Shown here piece by piece: positions 6,783 to 16,754 of a stretch of 36,543 bases of DNA (position 1 is the first letter of the stretch; each line of letters starts with the position of its first letter). A program made the position numbers and the translations under genes. The stretch comes from Teichococcus deserti (GTDB lineage: Bacteria; Pseudomonadota; Alphaproteobacteria; Acetobacterales; Acetobacteraceae): the NCBI RefSeq assembly GCF_001982615.1, contig NZ_MLCO01000102.1, forward strand, positions 1 through 36,543, in the 5' to 3' direction. Below the pieces are notes generated by a model. The model ran no database searches. It saw only the letters and a program-made list of their open reading frames with translations, and was not told the origin of the DNA.

Positions 6783-9377
6783 ATGAACGACGTCGCCACC
6801 CCCGCCCGCTACGATTTCGCCGCCGCCGAACCGCATTGGCAGCAGGCCTGGGAGGCCGGCGCCTGCTTCGCCGCCCCCGACGTGCCGGACGGATCCAAGC
6901 CCAAATACTACGTGCTGGAGATGTTCCCCTACCCCTCGGGCAAGATCCATATGGGGCATGTGCGGAACTACACGCTGGGCGACGTGGTGGCACGCTACAA
7001 GCGGGCGCGCGGCTTCCAGGTGCTGCATCCGATGGGCTGGGACGCCTTCGGCCTGCCGGCCGAAAACGCGGCGCGCGAGCGCGGCACCCACCCGGCCGCC
7101 TGGACCTACCAGAACATCGCCAATATGCGCGCCGAGCTGAAGCGCATGGGTCTGTCGATCGAATGGGACCGGGAATTCGCGACCTGCGACCCCTCGTACT
7201 ACGGCCAGCAGCAGAAGCTGTTCCTCGACTTCCTCAAGGGCGGCCTGGTCGAGCGCAAGGAAAGCTGGGTCAACTGGGACCCGGTCGACCACACCGTGCT
7301 GGCCAACGAGCAGGTGATCGACGGCCGCGGCTGGCGCTCCGGCGCTCCGGTCGAGAAGAAGAAGCTGTCGCAGTGGTTCTTCTCCATCACCAAGTTCGCG
7401 CCGCAGCTGCTGGAGGCGCTCGACGGGCTCGACCGCTGGCCGGAGCGCGTCAAGCTGATGCAGGCCAACTGGATCGGCCGCAGCGAGGGTGCGCGCGTCC
7501 GTTTCGCGCTGGAAAGCCCGGCCGCCGGCCCAGGGGGGACTCAGGACTCGGTCGAGGTCTTCACCACCCGTCCTGACACGCTGTTCGGCATGTCCTTCCT
7601 GGCGGTCGCGGCCGAGCACCCGCTGGCTGCCGCCGCCGCCGCGCAGAACCCGGCGATCGCCGCCTTCATCGCCGAGGTCCGCGCGCTCGGCACCTCCGAG
7701 GCCGCCATCGAGCAGGCCGAGAAGCGCGGCATCGACACCGGGCTCCGGGTCAAGCACCCCTTCCTGGAAGGCGTCACCTTCCCGGTGTGGATCGCCAATT
7801 TCGTGCTGATGGAATACGGCACGGGCGCCATCTTCGGCTGCCCCTCCGGCGACCAGCGCGACCTCGATTTCGCCCGCAAATACGACCTGCCGGTGCCGCC
7901 GGTCATCCTGCCGCCCGGCGAGGATCCCGCCACCTTCGCCATCGGCAAGACCGCCTATACCGACGAGGGCATGCTCTACAATTCCGGCTTCCTCGACGGG
8001 CTGGGCACCGAGGCCGGCAAGCGCGCCGCCATCGACGCGCTGGAGGCCCAGGGCCAGGGCAAGGGCATCGTCAACTGGCGCCTGCGCGACTGGGGCGTCT
8101 CGCGCCAGCGCTACTGGGGCTGCCCGATTCCGGTCATCCATTGCGACGCCTGCGGCACACAGCCGGTCCCCGCCGAGCAGCTGCCCGTCGTGCTGCCGGA
8201 AGATGTCGACTTCTCCAAGCCGGGCAACCCGCTGGACAGCCACCCGACCTGGAAGCATGTCGCCTGCCCGTCCTGCGGCAAGCCCGCCCTGCGCGAGACC
8301 GACACCTGCGACACCTTCGTCGACAGCTCCTGGTATTTTGCCCGGTTTACGGCGCCCAAGGCGGGGACCCCGCTGGTGGCGGATGCGGCCAATGCCTGGC
8401 TGCCGGTCGATCAATATATCGGCGGCATCGAGCATGCGATCCTGCACCTGCTCTATTCCCGCTTCTTCACCCGCGGCCTGAACCATCTGGGCCAGCTGGA
8501 GACCGCCGAGCCCTTCGCCGGCCTCTTCACCCAGGGCATGGTGCAGCACGCCTCCTACAAGTCGCAGGACGGTCGCTGGCTGGCCCCTGACGAGGTCGAC
8601 GCGGCCGTCGACGGCACCGCCACCGAGAAGGCCACCGGCCTCGCCGTGACGGTGGCGCGCAACGACAAGATGTCGAAGTCGAAGCGCAACACGATCGACC
8701 CCGGCGCCATCATCGACCACTACGGCGCCGACACGGCGCGCTGGTTCATCCTCTCCGACAACCCGCCGGAGCGGGACATGGAGTGGACCGAATCGGGCGT
8801 CTCCGGTGCCTCGCGCTTCACCCAGCGGCTGTGGCGCGTGGTGAATGGCGCGGTGGCCTCCCTGCCCGCCCCCGGCACGGAGCCGGCCGAGGGCGCCGCC
8901 CGCGACCTGCGCCGCGCCACCCACCGCACCATCGCGGCCGTGACCGAGGCGCTCGAGACCTTCTCGTTCAATGTCGCCGTCGCCCGCATCCATGAATTCG
9001 CCAACGCCATCGAAGCCGCGTCCGGCGAAGATGGCGCGGCCCGGCGCGAGGCGCTGGAGGCGGTCGCCCGCCTGGTCAGCCCGATGATGCCGCACCTGGC
9101 CGAGGAGCTCTGGTCGCTGCTGCGCCCGGGCGCCGGGCTGGTGGCCGACCTGCCCTGGCTCGACTCCGATGCCGAATTGGCCAAGGCTGACAGCATCACC
9201 CTGGCCGTCCAGGTGCTGGGCAAGCTGCGCGGCACCATCTCGGTGCCGGTCGGCGCCGACGAGGCGACCATCTTCGCCGCCGCCGAGGCGGAGGAAAACG
9301 TCCAGCGCGCCATCGCCGGGCGCCCCATCAGGAAGCGCATCCATGTCCCGGGCCGGATCGTCAACTTCGTCGTCTGA
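6783..9377 (+). CDS. leuS: Leucyl-tRNA synthetase
   Basis: This 864-residue class I synthetase charges tRNA-Leu in the cytoplasm. The HIGH motif appears as KIHMGH in [15 protein letters not shown] near residue 50, and the KMSKS loop reads [12 protein letters not shown] at about residues 629-640. The editing (CP1) domain lies between, with the threonine-rich [10 protein letters not shown] near residues 259-268. A zinc-type CDACG/CPSCG pair is visible near residues 456-500. Length is normal for bacterial LeuRS. The last 35 bases overlap lptE in another frame, indicating translational coupling. Confidence 0.98.
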   Translation: MNDVATPARYDFAAAEPHWQQAWEAGACFAAPDVPDGSKPKYYVLEMFPYPSGKIHMGHVRNYTLGDVVARYKRARGFQVLHPMGWDAFGLPAENAARERGTHPAAWTYQNIANMRAELKRMGLSIEWDREFATCDPSYYGQQQKLFLDFLKGGLVERKESWVNWDPVDHTVLANEQVIDGRGWRSGAPVEKKKLSQWFFSITKFAPQLLEALDGLDRWPERVKLMQANWIGRSEGARVRFALESPAAGPGGTQDSVEVFTTRPDTLFGMSFLAVAAEHPLAAAAAAQNPAIAAFIAEVRALGTSEAAIEQAEKRGIDTGLRVKHPFLEGVTFPVWIANFVLMEYGTGAIFGCPSGDQRDLDFARKYDLPVPPVILPPGEDPATFAIGKTAYTDEGMLYNSGFLDGLGTEAGKRAAIDALEAQGQGKGIVNWRLRDWGVSRQRYWGCPIPVIHCDACGTQPVPAEQLPVVLPEDVDFSKPGNPLDSHPTWKHVACPSCGKPALRETDTCDTFVDSSWYFARFTAPKAGTPLVADAANAWLPVDQYIGGIEHAILHLLYSRFFTRGLNHLGQLETAEPFAGLFTQGMVQHASYKSQDGRWLAPDEVDAAVDGTATEKATGLAVTVARNDKMSKSKRNTIDPGAIIDHYGADTARWFILSDNPPERDMEWTESGVSGASRFTQRLWRVVNGAVASLPAPGTEPAEGAARDLRRATHRTIAAVTEALETFSFNVAVARIHEFANAIEAASGEDGAARREALEAVARLVSPMMPHLAEELWSLLRPGAGLVADLPWLDSDAELAKADSITLAVQVLGKLRGTISVPVGADEATIFAAAEAEENVQRAIAGRPIRKRIHVPGRIVNFVV

Positions 9378-9930
9378 TCGCCGTTCGGCAGGCCTGCCCC
9401 GCCGCGGCCTGCTGCTGCTGGCCGCCGGCGCCCTGCCGCTGGCCGGCTGCGGCTTCCGCCCGCTCTATGGCGCGGGCGGCGGCAGCGCCGGCAGCGTCGC
9501 CGGCAGCAGCGACCGGGTGCGCGCCATCCTGGCCTCGACCCAGGTCGGGCTGATCCCGGAGCGCACCGGCCAGCTGATGCGCCGCTCGCTGACCGAGAAG
9601 CTGGGCGCCGCTGGCGCCACCGCGCCCGCCAACGAGCTGCGCGTCGCCCTGCAGCTCTCGGCCGAGCCGGAAGGCTTCCGCCGCGACGGCACCGCCTCCC
9701 GCGTGCGCTACAACGCCACCGCCAGCTGGCAGCTGGTGACGCTGACCCCGCCGCCTGCGACGCTGGCCCAGGGCGTCGAGCGGACCTTCGATTCCTTCAA
9801 CGTGCCCGACAACCAGTTCTTCGCCGCCGACTTCTCCCGCGACGCCACCATGGTGCGGCTGATCGACCTGCTGGCGGACGACATCGTGCTGCGGATGTCG
9901 GTGCGGCTGGGCGAGGCCAATACCGGCTGA
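9343..9930 (+). CDS. lptE: LPS-assembly lipoprotein LptE
   Basis: The 195-residue protein has a basic N-terminus, a hydrophobic stretch ([15 protein letters not shown], lipobox Cys36) and the typical LptE opening CGFRPLYG. LptE plugs the LptD barrel in the outer membrane and helps place LPS on the cell surface. ATG 9343 lies inside the last codons of leuS (35-bp overlap), the arrangement common in alphaproteobacteria. holA follows after 16 bases, so leuS-lptE-holA probably forms one operon. A later in-frame start would shorten the signal peptide but keep the lipobox. Confidence 0.9.
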   Translation: MSRAGSSTSSSDRRSAGLPRRGLLLLAAGALPLAGCGFRPLYGAGGGSAGSVAGSSDRVRAILASTQVGLIPERTGQLMRRSLTEKLGAAGATAPANELRVALQLSAEPEGFRRDGTASRVRYNATASWQLVTLTPPPATLAQGVERTFDSFNVPDNQFFAADFSRDATMVRLIDLLADDIVLRMSVRLGEANTG

Positions 9931-9946
9931 GGCCAGGCGCTTCCCC

Positions 9947-10984
9947 ATGGCCAAGCTCGATCCCCGCCGCCTGCCGGCCTTCATGGCCGATCCCGGCCGC
10001 GCCCGCGCCGTGCTGCTGCATGGCGAGGATGCCGGGCTGGTGCGCGAGCGCGCCGATGCCCTGGTCGCCGCGGTGATCGGCGCCAACGACCCCTTCCGCC
10101 TGGCCGAGCTGCCACGCGACATGGCCGGCAAGCCTGGCGCCCTGTCCGGCGAGATGGCCGCCCTCTCCATGACCGGCGGCCGCCGCCTGGTCCGTGTGCG
10201 CGACGCCAGCGACGCCCTGGCCCCGGCGGTCAAGGAAGCCCTGGCCGGCCCCGGCGAGGCGCTGCTGGTGCTGGAGGCCGGCGAGCTGCCCTCCAAGGCC
10301 AAGCTGCGCGCGCTGCTGGAGCCCCATCCGGACGCCCAGGTCATCCCCTGCTACCGCGAGCGCGGGGCGGAGCTGGCCAACACCATCGCCCGCGTGCTGC
10401 AGGAGCAGGGCGTCTCCATCGACCCGCCGGCGCTGGACTGGCTGGCCTCCCGCATGGGCGAGGACCGCCAGATGCTGCGTCGGGAGGTCGAGAAGCTTTC
10501 CCTCTATGCCGGCCAGGGCGGCCGCCTGACGGAAGAGGACGTGTTGGCCTGCGCCGGCGACGGCGCCAGCCTGGACCTGGACGAGGCCCTGGTCGCCGCC
10601 ACCGCCGGCGACATCCCGCTGGCCGACCGCGCGTTGGAAGCGGCCTTCACCGAAGGCGCCAGCCCGATCGCCGTCCTTCGCGCCGCGCTGCGCCATATCC
10701 AGCGCCTGCACCTGGCCTCGCTGTCGGTGGCCGCCGGCGCCTCGCCCTCCGGCGCCATGGAAGGGCTGCGGCCGCCGGTCTTCTTCCGCATGAAGGGCGG
10801 CTTCGAGGCCGCCCTGCGCCTCTGGCCCCCCCACCTGCTGGAAGCGGCCGGCAGCGCCCTCCTGGAGGCCGAGAAGCGGGGCAAGTCCGGATCGGCAGCC
10901 AGACCCATCCCGGACCGCGTGGTGGCCCAGACGGCCATCCTGACGCTCGCGCGGCAGGCAGTGTCGTTGAAGCGCAGGGGATAA
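9947..10984 (+). CDS. holA: DNA polymerase III, delta subunit
   Basis: This 345-residue protein is the delta subunit of the clamp loader, which opens the beta clamp during loading at replication forks. Recognisable stretches are the N-terminal AVLLHGEDAGLVRERADAL, LPSKAKLRALLE, WLASRMGEDRQMLRREVEKLSLYAG (conserved GxDxxxLxxELEKL region) near residues 163-188, and the helical collar towards the C-terminus. Length matches the family. It is the last gene of the leuS-lptE-holA unit and converges on parB across about 180 bp of hairpin-rich DNA. Confidence 0.93.
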   Translation: MAKLDPRRLPAFMADPGRARAVLLHGEDAGLVRERADALVAAVIGANDPFRLAELPRDMAGKPGALSGEMAALSMTGGRRLVRVRDASDALAPAVKEALAGPGEALLVLEAGELPSKAKLRALLEPHPDAQVIPCYRERGAELANTIARVLQEQGVSIDPPALDWLASRMGEDRQMLRREVEKLSLYAGQGGRLTEEDVLACAGDGASLDLDEALVAATAGDIPLADRALEAAFTEGASPIAVLRAALRHIQRLHLASLSVAAGASPSGAMEGLRPPVFFRMKGGFEAALRLWPPHLLEAAGSALLEAEKRGKSGSAARPIPDRVVAQTAILTLARQAVSLKRRG

Positions 10985-10988
10985 GAAG

Positions 10989-11007
10989 TCAGGGGCTCCG
11001 CCCCTGA
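10989..11007. terminator. Hairpin after holA (first of three)
   Basis: TCAGGGGC-TCC-GCCCCTGA is a perfect 8-bp stem with a 3-base loop, starting 4 bases after the holA stop. There is no T tract, so it may act as an RNA 3'-end stabiliser or as part of a larger palindromic element. Confidence 0.5.
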
Positions 11008-11014
11008 AACCCCG

Positions 11015-11037
11015 CCGGGGTGACAGTGTCACCCCGG
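11015..11037. terminator. Hairpin between holA and parB (second of three)
   Basis: CCGGGGTGAC-AGT-GTCACCCCGG is a perfect 10-bp stem with a 3-base loop. It lies in the convergent holA/parB spacer and could serve either strand. Confidence 0.5.
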
Positions 11038-11120
11038 ACCCCGCCATCAGTTGGCGCTTTCAGGCCACAGGCGGGGCGCCTCGGCTGCTTCGGGGCGCAA
11101 CGCAAAATGAATGTGGGGGT

Positions 11121-11143
11121 CCGGGGGCATTCAATGCCCCCGG
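11121..11143. repeat. Dispersed palindrome, copy C (between holA and parB)
   Basis: CCGGGGGCAT-TCA-ATGCCCCCGG is a perfect 10-bp stem. With flanks (GGGGGT before, AGTCTTC after) it resembles the palindromes at 991-1045 (reversed) and 16700-16745. It lies 24 bases beyond the parB stop and probably ends the parAB-side transcript. Confidence 0.55.
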
Positions 11144-11166
11144 AGTCTTCGCTTGCCTGTCTTCCC

Positions 11167-12033
11167 TTAGGCGTCCGGCTTCAGCAGCCGGATCAGCCCG
11201 TCGAGCTGGTCGAGATCCCGGTAGTTGATGGTGATCTTGCCGCCCTTCCGACCATGGCGGATCGCCACCTTCAGGCCCAGGCGGGTCATCAGGTCGTTCT
11301 CCAGCGCCTTGGTGTCGGCATCGGCCGAGACCGGGCCGGGGACGGGCTTGCTGCGTTCGGCCGCCGCGGCAAGGGCCTCGGTCTGGCGCACGTTCAGGCC
11401 GCGGGTGATGACCATCTCGGCCAGCTTCACCGGGTCGGGGGCGGTCAACAGGGCGCGGGCATGGCCGGCCGAAAGGCTGCCGCGGGCCAGCATCTCGCGC
11501 ACCTTGGGCGGCAGGGCCAGCAGGCGCAGCGTGTTGGCGACATGGCTGCGGCTCTTGCCGACGGCCTGGCCGAGCGCGTCCTGGGTCAGGCCGAACTCGT
11601 CGGTCAGGCGCTTGTAGCCCTGGGCCTCCTCCAGCGCGTTGAGGTCCTCGCGCTGCAGGTTCTCCACCAGGGCGGCGGCCAGCGCCGCGCGGTCGTCCAG
11701 GTCGTGGACGTAGACCGGGACCTCGTGGCGCTGGGCCAGCTGGGCAGCACGCCAGCGGCGCTCGCCGCCGATGATCTGGAAGGCGCCGGGCTGGCTGGGC
11801 TTGGGGCGCACCAGGATGGGCTGCAGCACGCCATGCTCGCGGATCGAGGCGGCGAGCTCGGCCAGGCCGTTCTGGTCGATCGGGCCGCGCGGCTGGAAGG
11901 GGCCGGGCTCGAGGGCTTCTACCGGCAGGGTGCGCGGGATGCTGGCGCCGGGGCTGGCAGGCGTCACGGCGTTCTGGTCGCCCAGCAGCGCCGAGAGGCC
12001 CATGCCGAGGCGGGGGGGCTTGCGTCCGCTCAT
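11167..12033 (-). CDS. parB: Chromosome-partitioning protein ParB
   Basis: This 288-residue protein is the parS-binding CTPase clamp of the ParABS system, which loads at origin-proximal parS sites and spreads. The conserved GERRWRAAQLA (CTP/arginine-rich box) is at residues 90-100. The helix-turn-helix (LTQDALGQAVGKSRSHVANTLRLL) begins near residue 151, and the C-terminal dimerisation segment is short and basic, ending in LDQLDGLIRLLKPDA. ATG 12033 overlaps the parA stop as ATGA. Three parS sites lie within 5 kb. Confidence 0.97.
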   Translation of the reverse strand: MSGRKPPRLGMGLSALLGDQNAVTPASPGASIPRTLPVEALEPGPFQPRGPIDQNGLAELAASIREHGVLQPILVRPKPSQPGAFQIIGGERRWRAAQLAQRHEVPVYVHDLDDRAALAAALVENLQREDLNALEEAQGYKRLTDEFGLTQDALGQAVGKSRSHVANTLRLLALPPKVREMLARGSLSAGHARALLTAPDPVKLAEMVITRGLNVRQTEALAAAAERSKPVPGPVSADADTKALENDLMTRLGLKVAIRHGRKGGKITINYRDLDQLDGLIRLLKPDA

Positions 12034-12845
12034 GCCGCCTTGCTCCCGCGCACACGCTCGCGCCGCAACAGCTCGGCGGCAAGCTTCACATAGGACAGCG
12101 CGCCGGTGGAGCGCGGATCGTAGAGCAGCACCGGCAGCCCGTGGGAGGGCGCCTCGCTGACCCGGACGTTGCGGGGGATCACGGTCTCGAACACCTTGTC
12201 GCGGAAGAAGGCGCGCACGTCGGCGGCCACCAGCTCGGAGAGATTGTTTCGCCGATCGAACATGGTCAGCACGATGCCGTCCAGTGTCAGCGCCGGGTTC
12301 AGCACGCGGCGGACGCGGTCGATGGTGCGGGTGATCTGCGAGACGCCTTCGAGGGCGAAGAACTCGGCCTGCAGCGGGATCAGCACCGATTCCACCGCGA
12401 CCAGCGCGTTCAGCGTCAGCAGGCCGAGGGATGGCGGGCAGTCGATCAGGATGAAGTCGAAATCGGCCAGCGTCTCGGACGCTGCCTCCAGCGCCAAGCG
12501 CAGGCGGTGCTCCCGCTGGTCCATGCCGACCAGCTCGATCTCGGCGCCGGCCAGGTCGTTGTCGGCCGGCAGCACGAAGAGGCCGGGCACCTTGGTTGGG
12601 CGCATCAGCTCGGCCAGCGGCTTCTGGCCGACCAGCAGGGCATAGCTGCCGGCACCGCGCTCGTTGCGCGGCAGGCCGAGGCCGGTGGAGGCATTGCCCT
12701 GCGGGTCCAGGTCGATGACCAGGACGCGCTTCTTGGTGGCCAGGGCGGTGGCCAGGTTGATCGCGGTGGTGGTCTTGCCGACGCCGCCCTTCTGGTTGGC
12801 CAGGGCGATGCGGCGCAGGTTGGCAGGGGGCTTAGGCGCCGGCAC
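12030..12845 (-). CDS. parA: Chromosome-partitioning ATPase ParA
   Basis: The 271-residue product is a deviant-Walker-A ATPase (KGGVGKTT at residues 19-26, also called Soj) that binds the nucleoid and moves ParB-parS complexes. VLVIDLDPQGNAST (Walker A') and FILIDCPPSLGLLTLNAL (Walker B) follow. The start is GTG 12845, which overlaps the rsmG 3' end by 14 bp. parB is translationally coupled downstream, so the pair is co-transcribed with mnmE-mnmG-rsmG. Confidence 0.97.
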   Translation of the reverse strand: MPAPKPPANLRRIALANQKGGVGKTTTAINLATALATKKRVLVIDLDPQGNASTGLGLPRNERGAGSYALLVGQKPLAELMRPTKVPGLFVLPADNDLAGAEIELVGMDQREHRLRLALEAASETLADFDFILIDCPPSLGLLTLNALVAVESVLIPLQAEFFALEGVSQITRTIDRVRRVLNPALTLDGIVLTMFDRRNNLSELVAADVRAFFRDKVFETVIPRNVRVSEAPSHGLPVLLYDPRSTGALSYVKLAAELLRRERVRGSKAA

Positions 12846-13452
12846 GGCGGATTCCCGACAGTCGGAGGATGGTGGCGTTCGGCTCGGTGCTGCTCTTGAA
12901 CCGCTCGATCGTCATTGTCCAGCCCGGGGCGGCGGCGGCGATCTCCTCCTCGGCCGCACGGCCCTTGGGGAAAAGGGCGACGCCGTCGGCGGCCAGCAGC
13001 GCCTCGGCCCAGGGCAGCATGCGGTCCAGCGGGCCGAGGGCGCGGGCGGTCAGCACGGCGATGGGCGGCAGGCGGACAGCCTCGATGCGCTCGGCATGGA
13101 CGGTGACATGGGTCAGGCCGAGCTCGCCGGCGACGGTCTGCAGAAAGGCGGCCTTGCGGCGATCGGATTCGATGAGGTGGTAGGGACGGTCCAGCGCCAT
13201 GGCCAGCACCAGGCCAGGGAAGCCGCCGCCGCTGCCGAGATCGGCCAGCGGCCCCTGCCCTTCCGGGATCAGCGGCAGCAGCTGCAGGGAGTCGGCGATA
13301 TGGCGCTGGCGCAGCACCGAGGCGTCGGGAGCGGCGACCAGGTTGATGCGGGCGTTCCAGCGCAGCAGCAGGGCGGTGAACTGGTCCAGCCGGGCTTCCG
13401 TTTCACGTGAAACGCTGACCGGCGGCAGCGGGGAGAAAAGATCCTGTTTCAC
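12832..13452 (-). CDS. rsmG: 16S rRNA (guanine-527-N7) methyltransferase
   Basis: This 206-residue SAM-dependent methyltransferase (also GidB) modifies G527 of 16S rRNA. Motif I is [16 protein letters not shown] at residues 69-84; [12 protein letters not shown] precedes it and [18 protein letters not shown] lies near residue 136. The start is GTG 13452, which overlaps the mnmG stop as GTGA. Two parS sites touch this gene. The one at 13399-13414 encodes residues 14-18 (VSRET), and the one at 13445-13460 spans the start codon. Confidence 0.96.
   Translation of the reverse strand: MKQDLFSPLPPVSVSRETEARLDQFTALLLRWNARINLVAAPDASVLRQRHIADSLQLLPLIPEGQGPLADLGSGGGFPGLVLAMALDRPYHLIESDRRKAAFLQTVAGELGLTHVTVHAERIEAVRLPPIAVLTARALGPLDRMLPWAEALLAADGVALFPKGRAAEEEIAAAAPGWTMTIERFKSSTEPNATILRLSGIRRAGA
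13399..13414. promoter_or_regulatory. parS site inside rsmG
   Basis: CGTTTCACGTGAAACG matches the ParB consensus in its central 14 bases GTTTCACGTGAAAC and is a perfect 16-bp palindrome. On the reverse strand it encodes VSRET near the RsmG N-terminus. It is a ParB loading site for chromosome segregation. Confidence 0.92.
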
Positions 13453-13460
13453 GTGAAACG
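13445..13460. promoter_or_regulatory. parS site across the mnmG stop and rsmG start
   Basis: TGTTTCACGTGAAACG matches 15 of 16 bases of the consensus TGTTTCACGTGAAACA. The GTGA within it (read on the reverse strand) holds both the rsmG start codon and the mnmG stop codon. Confidence 0.93.
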
Positions 13461-15320
13461 CTCCTGCTGGCGGCGGAGATGGACGGCCAGCGCCGCCAGT
13501 GCTGCGGGCGTGACGCCGGCGACGCGGCCGGCGCTGCCCAGGGTTTCCGGCTGGGCGGCGCCCAGGCGCTGCTGCATCTCGCGCGATAGGCCGGGGATGG
13601 CGGCGAAGTCGATGCCGCGGGGAATGGAGACCCGCTCCTCCCGCTCCAGCAGGCGCAGCTCGGCGGCCTGGCGCTGGAGATAGGGAGCATAGAGCGCCTC
13701 GGCCTCGAGCTGGGCGCGGACACCGGTCGGCAAGTCGCGCAGCCAGGGGAAGGCGTCGGCGACGGCGGTGGCCGGAACCTCGGGCAGGGCCAGCACTTCG
13801 AGCAGGGTGCGCCAGCGGCCGTCCTGGTTGATCGGAATGCCGGCGGCCTGCAGCGCGGCGGGCGTGCCGCCCTCGGTCCGAGCGCGGACCAGGGCATCGC
13901 TCAGGGCCGCCGAGAAGGCGCGGAAGCGGGTTGCGCGCTCGGGGCCGACCAGCCCCAAGGCGATGCCCTTCTCTGTCAGGCGCAGCCCGGCATTGTCGGC
14001 GCGCAAGGCCAAGCGATGCTCGGAGCGGGCGGTCAGCATGCGGTAGGGCTCGCTGACCCCCTGCAGCACCAGGTCATCGACCATGACGCCGAGATAGGCC
14101 TCAGTACGGGCCAACACCTGCCCGTCCCCTGCCCCGCCGGCCAGCAGCGCGGCGTTCAGCCCGGCCAGCAACCCTTGCGCGCCAGCCTCCTCGTAGCCCG
14201 TGGTGCCGTTGATCTGGCCGGCCAGGAACAGGCCGGGCACGTCGCGCAGCTCCAGCGTCGGGCGCAGGGCGCGCGGATCGACATGGTCGTATTCGATGGC
14301 GTAGCCCAGGCGCAGGATGGTGGCGCGCGCCAGCCCTGGGATGGAGGCGATGAAGGCGCGCTGCACATCTTCCGGCAGGCTGGTGGAGATGCCGTTCGGA
14401 TAGACCGTGGGATCGTCCAGCCCCTCCGGCTCTAGGAAGATCTGATGCCGGTCGCGGTCGGCGAAGCGGGAAACCTTGTCCTCGATCGAGGGGCAGTAAC
14501 GCGGGCCGACCCCCTGGATCTGGCCCGAGTGGATGGGCGCCCGGTGTAGGTTGGCGCGGATCAGCGCATGGCCTTCCGCGGTCGTCGACGTGATCCCGCA
14601 TTGCACCTGGCGGTTGGTGATGCGGTCGGTCATCCAGGACAGCGGCTCAGGCTCGGCGTCGCCGGGCTGCATTTCCAGCGCCGCCCAATCGATGGTGCGG
14701 CCGTCGAGGCGCGGCGGCGTGCCGGTCTTCAGCCGGCGCATCGGCAGGCCCAGCGCCTCCAGCGCCAGGGCCAGCCCGACCGAGGGCGCGTCCCCCACCC
14801 GCCCCGCCGGCTGCCGGGTCTCGCCGATATGGATCTCGCCGCGCAGGAAGGTGCCGACGGTGATGACCACGGCGCCGCAGGCGATGCGGTCGCCACCGGC
14901 GGTCAGCACGGCCGTGACCCGGCCGACGGCGTCGCGCTCCAGCCCCTCGGCGGCCTCGGCGCGGATGGTCAGGCCCGGCTGGGCGGTCAGCAGCGCCTGC
15001 ACCGCCTGGCGGTAGAGGGCGCGGTCGGCCTGGGCGCGGGGGCCGCGCACGGCCGGACCCTTGCTGCGGTTGAGCAGCTTGAAATGGATGCCGGCGGCAT
15101 CGGCCGCGCGGCCCATCAGCCCGTCCAGCGCGTCGATCTCGCGCACCAGATGGCCCTTGCCGACGCCGCCGATCGCGGGGTTGCAGGACATTTCTCCAAG
15201 CGTCTCGAAGCGGTGGGTCAGGAGCAGCGTGCGGGCACCGCAACGGGCGGCGGCGGCAGCGGCCTCGGTGCCGGCATGCCCGCCGCCCACCACCACGACA
15301 TCAAAGTGATTCTCGCGCAT
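13449..15320 (-). CDS. mnmG: tRNA uridine-34 carboxymethylaminomethyl-modifying enzyme MnmG
   Basis: The 623-residue protein (GidA) binds FAD and, with MnmE, builds the cmnm5 group on the wobble uridine of several tRNAs. The FAD motif [14 protein letters not shown] starts at residue 8, followed by family blocks [61 protein letters not shown] and [24 protein letters not shown]. The open frame extends 20 codons upstream, but ATG 15320 (MRENHFD) gives the family start. It lies 37 bases after the mnmE stop, in the same operon as its functional partner. Confidence 0.97.
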   Translation of the reverse strand: MRENHFDVVVVGGGHAGTEAAAAAARCGARTLLLTHRFETLGEMSCNPAIGGVGKGHLVREIDALDGLMGRAADAAGIHFKLLNRSKGPAVRGPRAQADRALYRQAVQALLTAQPGLTIRAEAAEGLERDAVGRVTAVLTAGGDRIACGAVVITVGTFLRGEIHIGETRQPAGRVGDAPSVGLALALEALGLPMRRLKTGTPPRLDGRTIDWAALEMQPGDAEPEPLSWMTDRITNRQVQCGITSTTAEGHALIRANLHRAPIHSGQIQGVGPRYCPSIEDKVSRFADRDRHQIFLEPEGLDDPTVYPNGISTSLPEDVQRAFIASIPGLARATILRLGYAIEYDHVDPRALRPTLELRDVPGLFLAGQINGTTGYEEAGAQGLLAGLNAALLAGGAGDGQVLARTEAYLGVMVDDLVLQGVSEPYRMLTARSEHRLALRADNAGLRLTEKGIALGLVGPERATRFRAFSAALSDALVRARTEGGTPAALQAAGIPINQDGRWRTLLEVLALPEVPATAVADAFPWLRDLPTGVRAQLEAEALYAPYLQRQAAELRLLEREERVSIPRGIDFAAIPGLSREMQQRLGAAQPETLGSAGRVAGVTPAALAALAVHLRRQQERFT

Positions 15321-15357
15321 GGGCCGTTCTATAGCCCGGATCGCCGGGCGAGGCCCG

Positions 15358-16668
15358 CTACTTTCCGATGCAGAAATCACCGAAGACGACGTCCAGAACC
15401 TGCTCGACGCCGATCCGCCCGGTCAGTCGCCCCAGCGCCCGCAAAGCCGCCCTGAGCGCTTCCGCCGAGATCTCCGGCAGTGGCGCCCGGCCGGCCTCGC
15501 CAAGCCAGTCCACGGCTTCTGAGAGGGCCGCACGGTGGCGGGGGCGGGTCAGGCTGGCCTCCTCGCTGAGGCCCGCACGGGTGGCCGCCGCCTCGGCCAG
15601 GCTGGCGCGCAGCGCGTCCAGCCCCTGCCCCGTTGCCGCGGAGACCGCCAGCGTGTCGATGCCGCCGATCGTCGCCGGCGCCGGTGCCAGGTCGTTCTTG
15701 TTGGCGATGACCAGGGTGCCGGGGGCCAGCAGGCCGAGAGTCGTTGCATCGGGCGGCGCGTCGGCGGCGAAGACGGCGATGACCAGGTCGGCTTCCTCGG
15801 CGCGGCGGCGGGCGCGGCGGACGCCTTCGGCCTCGATCTCGTCCTCGGTCTCGCGCAGGCCGGCCGTGTCGGCCAGCAGCACCGGCACGCCGCCGAGGTC
15901 GAGGCGCACTTCCACCACGTCGCGGGTGGTGCCGGCGCGGGCGGAGACGATGGCGGCCTCGCGCCCGGCCAGGGCGTTCAGCAGCGACGACTTGCCGGCA
16001 TTGGGGGCGCCGATAATGGCGGCCCAGAGGCCTTCCCGCAGGCGCTCACCGCGGTGGCCGTCGGCAAGGTGGCTTTCGATCTCGGCGGCCAGGGTGGCGG
16101 CGCCGGCGCGCACTTGGTCCTCCAGGGTGTTGGGCAGGCCGTCCTCGGCGAATTCGATGGCGGCTTCCTGGTGGGCCAGGAGGCGGGTCAGGCGCTCGGC
16201 CCAGCCAGCATAGCGGCGGGCCAGGGCGCCGCCGGCCTGACGCAGGGCCTGGCGGCGCTGGGCCGCGGTCTCGGCGTCGATCAGGTCGGCGATGCCTTCG
16301 GCCGCGGTCAGGTCGAGGCGGTTGTTGAGGAAGGCGCGGCGGGTGAACTCGCCGGGTTCGGCCGGGCGGGCGCCGAGGGTGATCAGGGCAGCGCTGACGC
16401 CTTCGACGACGGCGCGGCCGCCATGCAGGTGGAGCTCGGCCGAGTCCTCGCCCGTGTAGGAGGCTGGGCCCGGAAACCAGAGGGCCAGGGCCTCGTCGAG
16501 GGTTTCCTGGGTATCAGGGTGGCGCAGGCGCCTGAGGGAGGCCAGGCGAGGCTTGGGGAGGCCGCCGGCAAGGTGTCGGAGGATGGTGCTGGTGTCGGGC
16601 CCGGAAAGTCGGATGACGGCGATGGCGGCGCGGCCGGCCCCGGAGGCGAGGGCGAAGATGGTGTGCAT
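15358..16668 (-). CDS. mnmE: tRNA modification GTPase MnmE
   Basis: This 436-residue protein (TrmE) has an N-terminal formyl-THF-binding domain, a helical domain and an inserted G domain. G1 is GAPNAGKS (residues 220-227), the switch region SARAGTTRD and G3 DTAGLRET follow, and the NKND specificity motif is in IANKNDLAP. The C-terminal CIGK at 433-436 contains the conserved catalytic cysteine. It acts with MnmG on wobble uridines. It is the first gene of the reverse operon mnmE-mnmG-rsmG-parA-parB. Its upstream region carries a parS site and a terminator-like palindrome. Confidence 0.97.
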   Translation of the reverse strand: MHTIFALASGAGRAAIAVIRLSGPDTSTILRHLAGGLPKPRLASLRRLRHPDTQETLDEALALWFPGPASYTGEDSAELHLHGGRAVVEGVSAALITLGARPAEPGEFTRRAFLNNRLDLTAAEGIADLIDAETAAQRRQALRQAGGALARRYAGWAERLTRLLAHQEAAIEFAEDGLPNTLEDQVRAGAATLAAEIESHLADGHRGERLREGLWAAIIGAPNAGKSSLLNALAGREAAIVSARAGTTRDVVEVRLDLGGVPVLLADTAGLRETEDEIEAEGVRRARRRAEEADLVIAVFAADAPPDATTLGLLAPGTLVIANKNDLAPAPATIGGIDTLAVSAATGQGLDALRASLAEAAATRAGLSEEASLTRPRHRAALSEAVDWLGEAGRAPLPEISAEALRAALRALGRLTGRIGVEQVLDVVFGDFCIGK

Positions 16669-16714
16669 GGGGATGTGGCCAGCGCTGCTTGAGAGGCAGA
16701 AAAAAGATGGGGGC

Positions 16715-16736
16715 CTGGGGGAATTCTTTCCCCCAG
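16715..16736. repeat. Dispersed palindrome, copy B (mnmE/ogt spacer)
   Basis: CTGGGGGAA-TTCT-TTCCCCCAG is a perfect 9-bp stem, preceded by AAAAAAGATGGGGGC and followed by ACTTCCTTCTCTTT. Both flanks and stem resemble the palindrome at 1003-1024 read in reverse. It sits in a divergent promoter region rather than at a gene end, which is unusual for a terminator. Confidence 0.55.
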
Positions 16737-16754
16737 ACTTCCTTCTCTTTGTAC

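Noticed and set aside
6435-9344. A 969-codon open frame on the reverse strand opposite leuS (similarly long frames opposite dnaK and nusA)
   Set aside because: It is a shadow of a GC-rich gene: composition is Gly/Ala/Arg/His-rich without domains, and the opposite strand encodes an unmistakable leucyl-tRNA synthetase. The same holds for 23452-26001 and 33340-35211.
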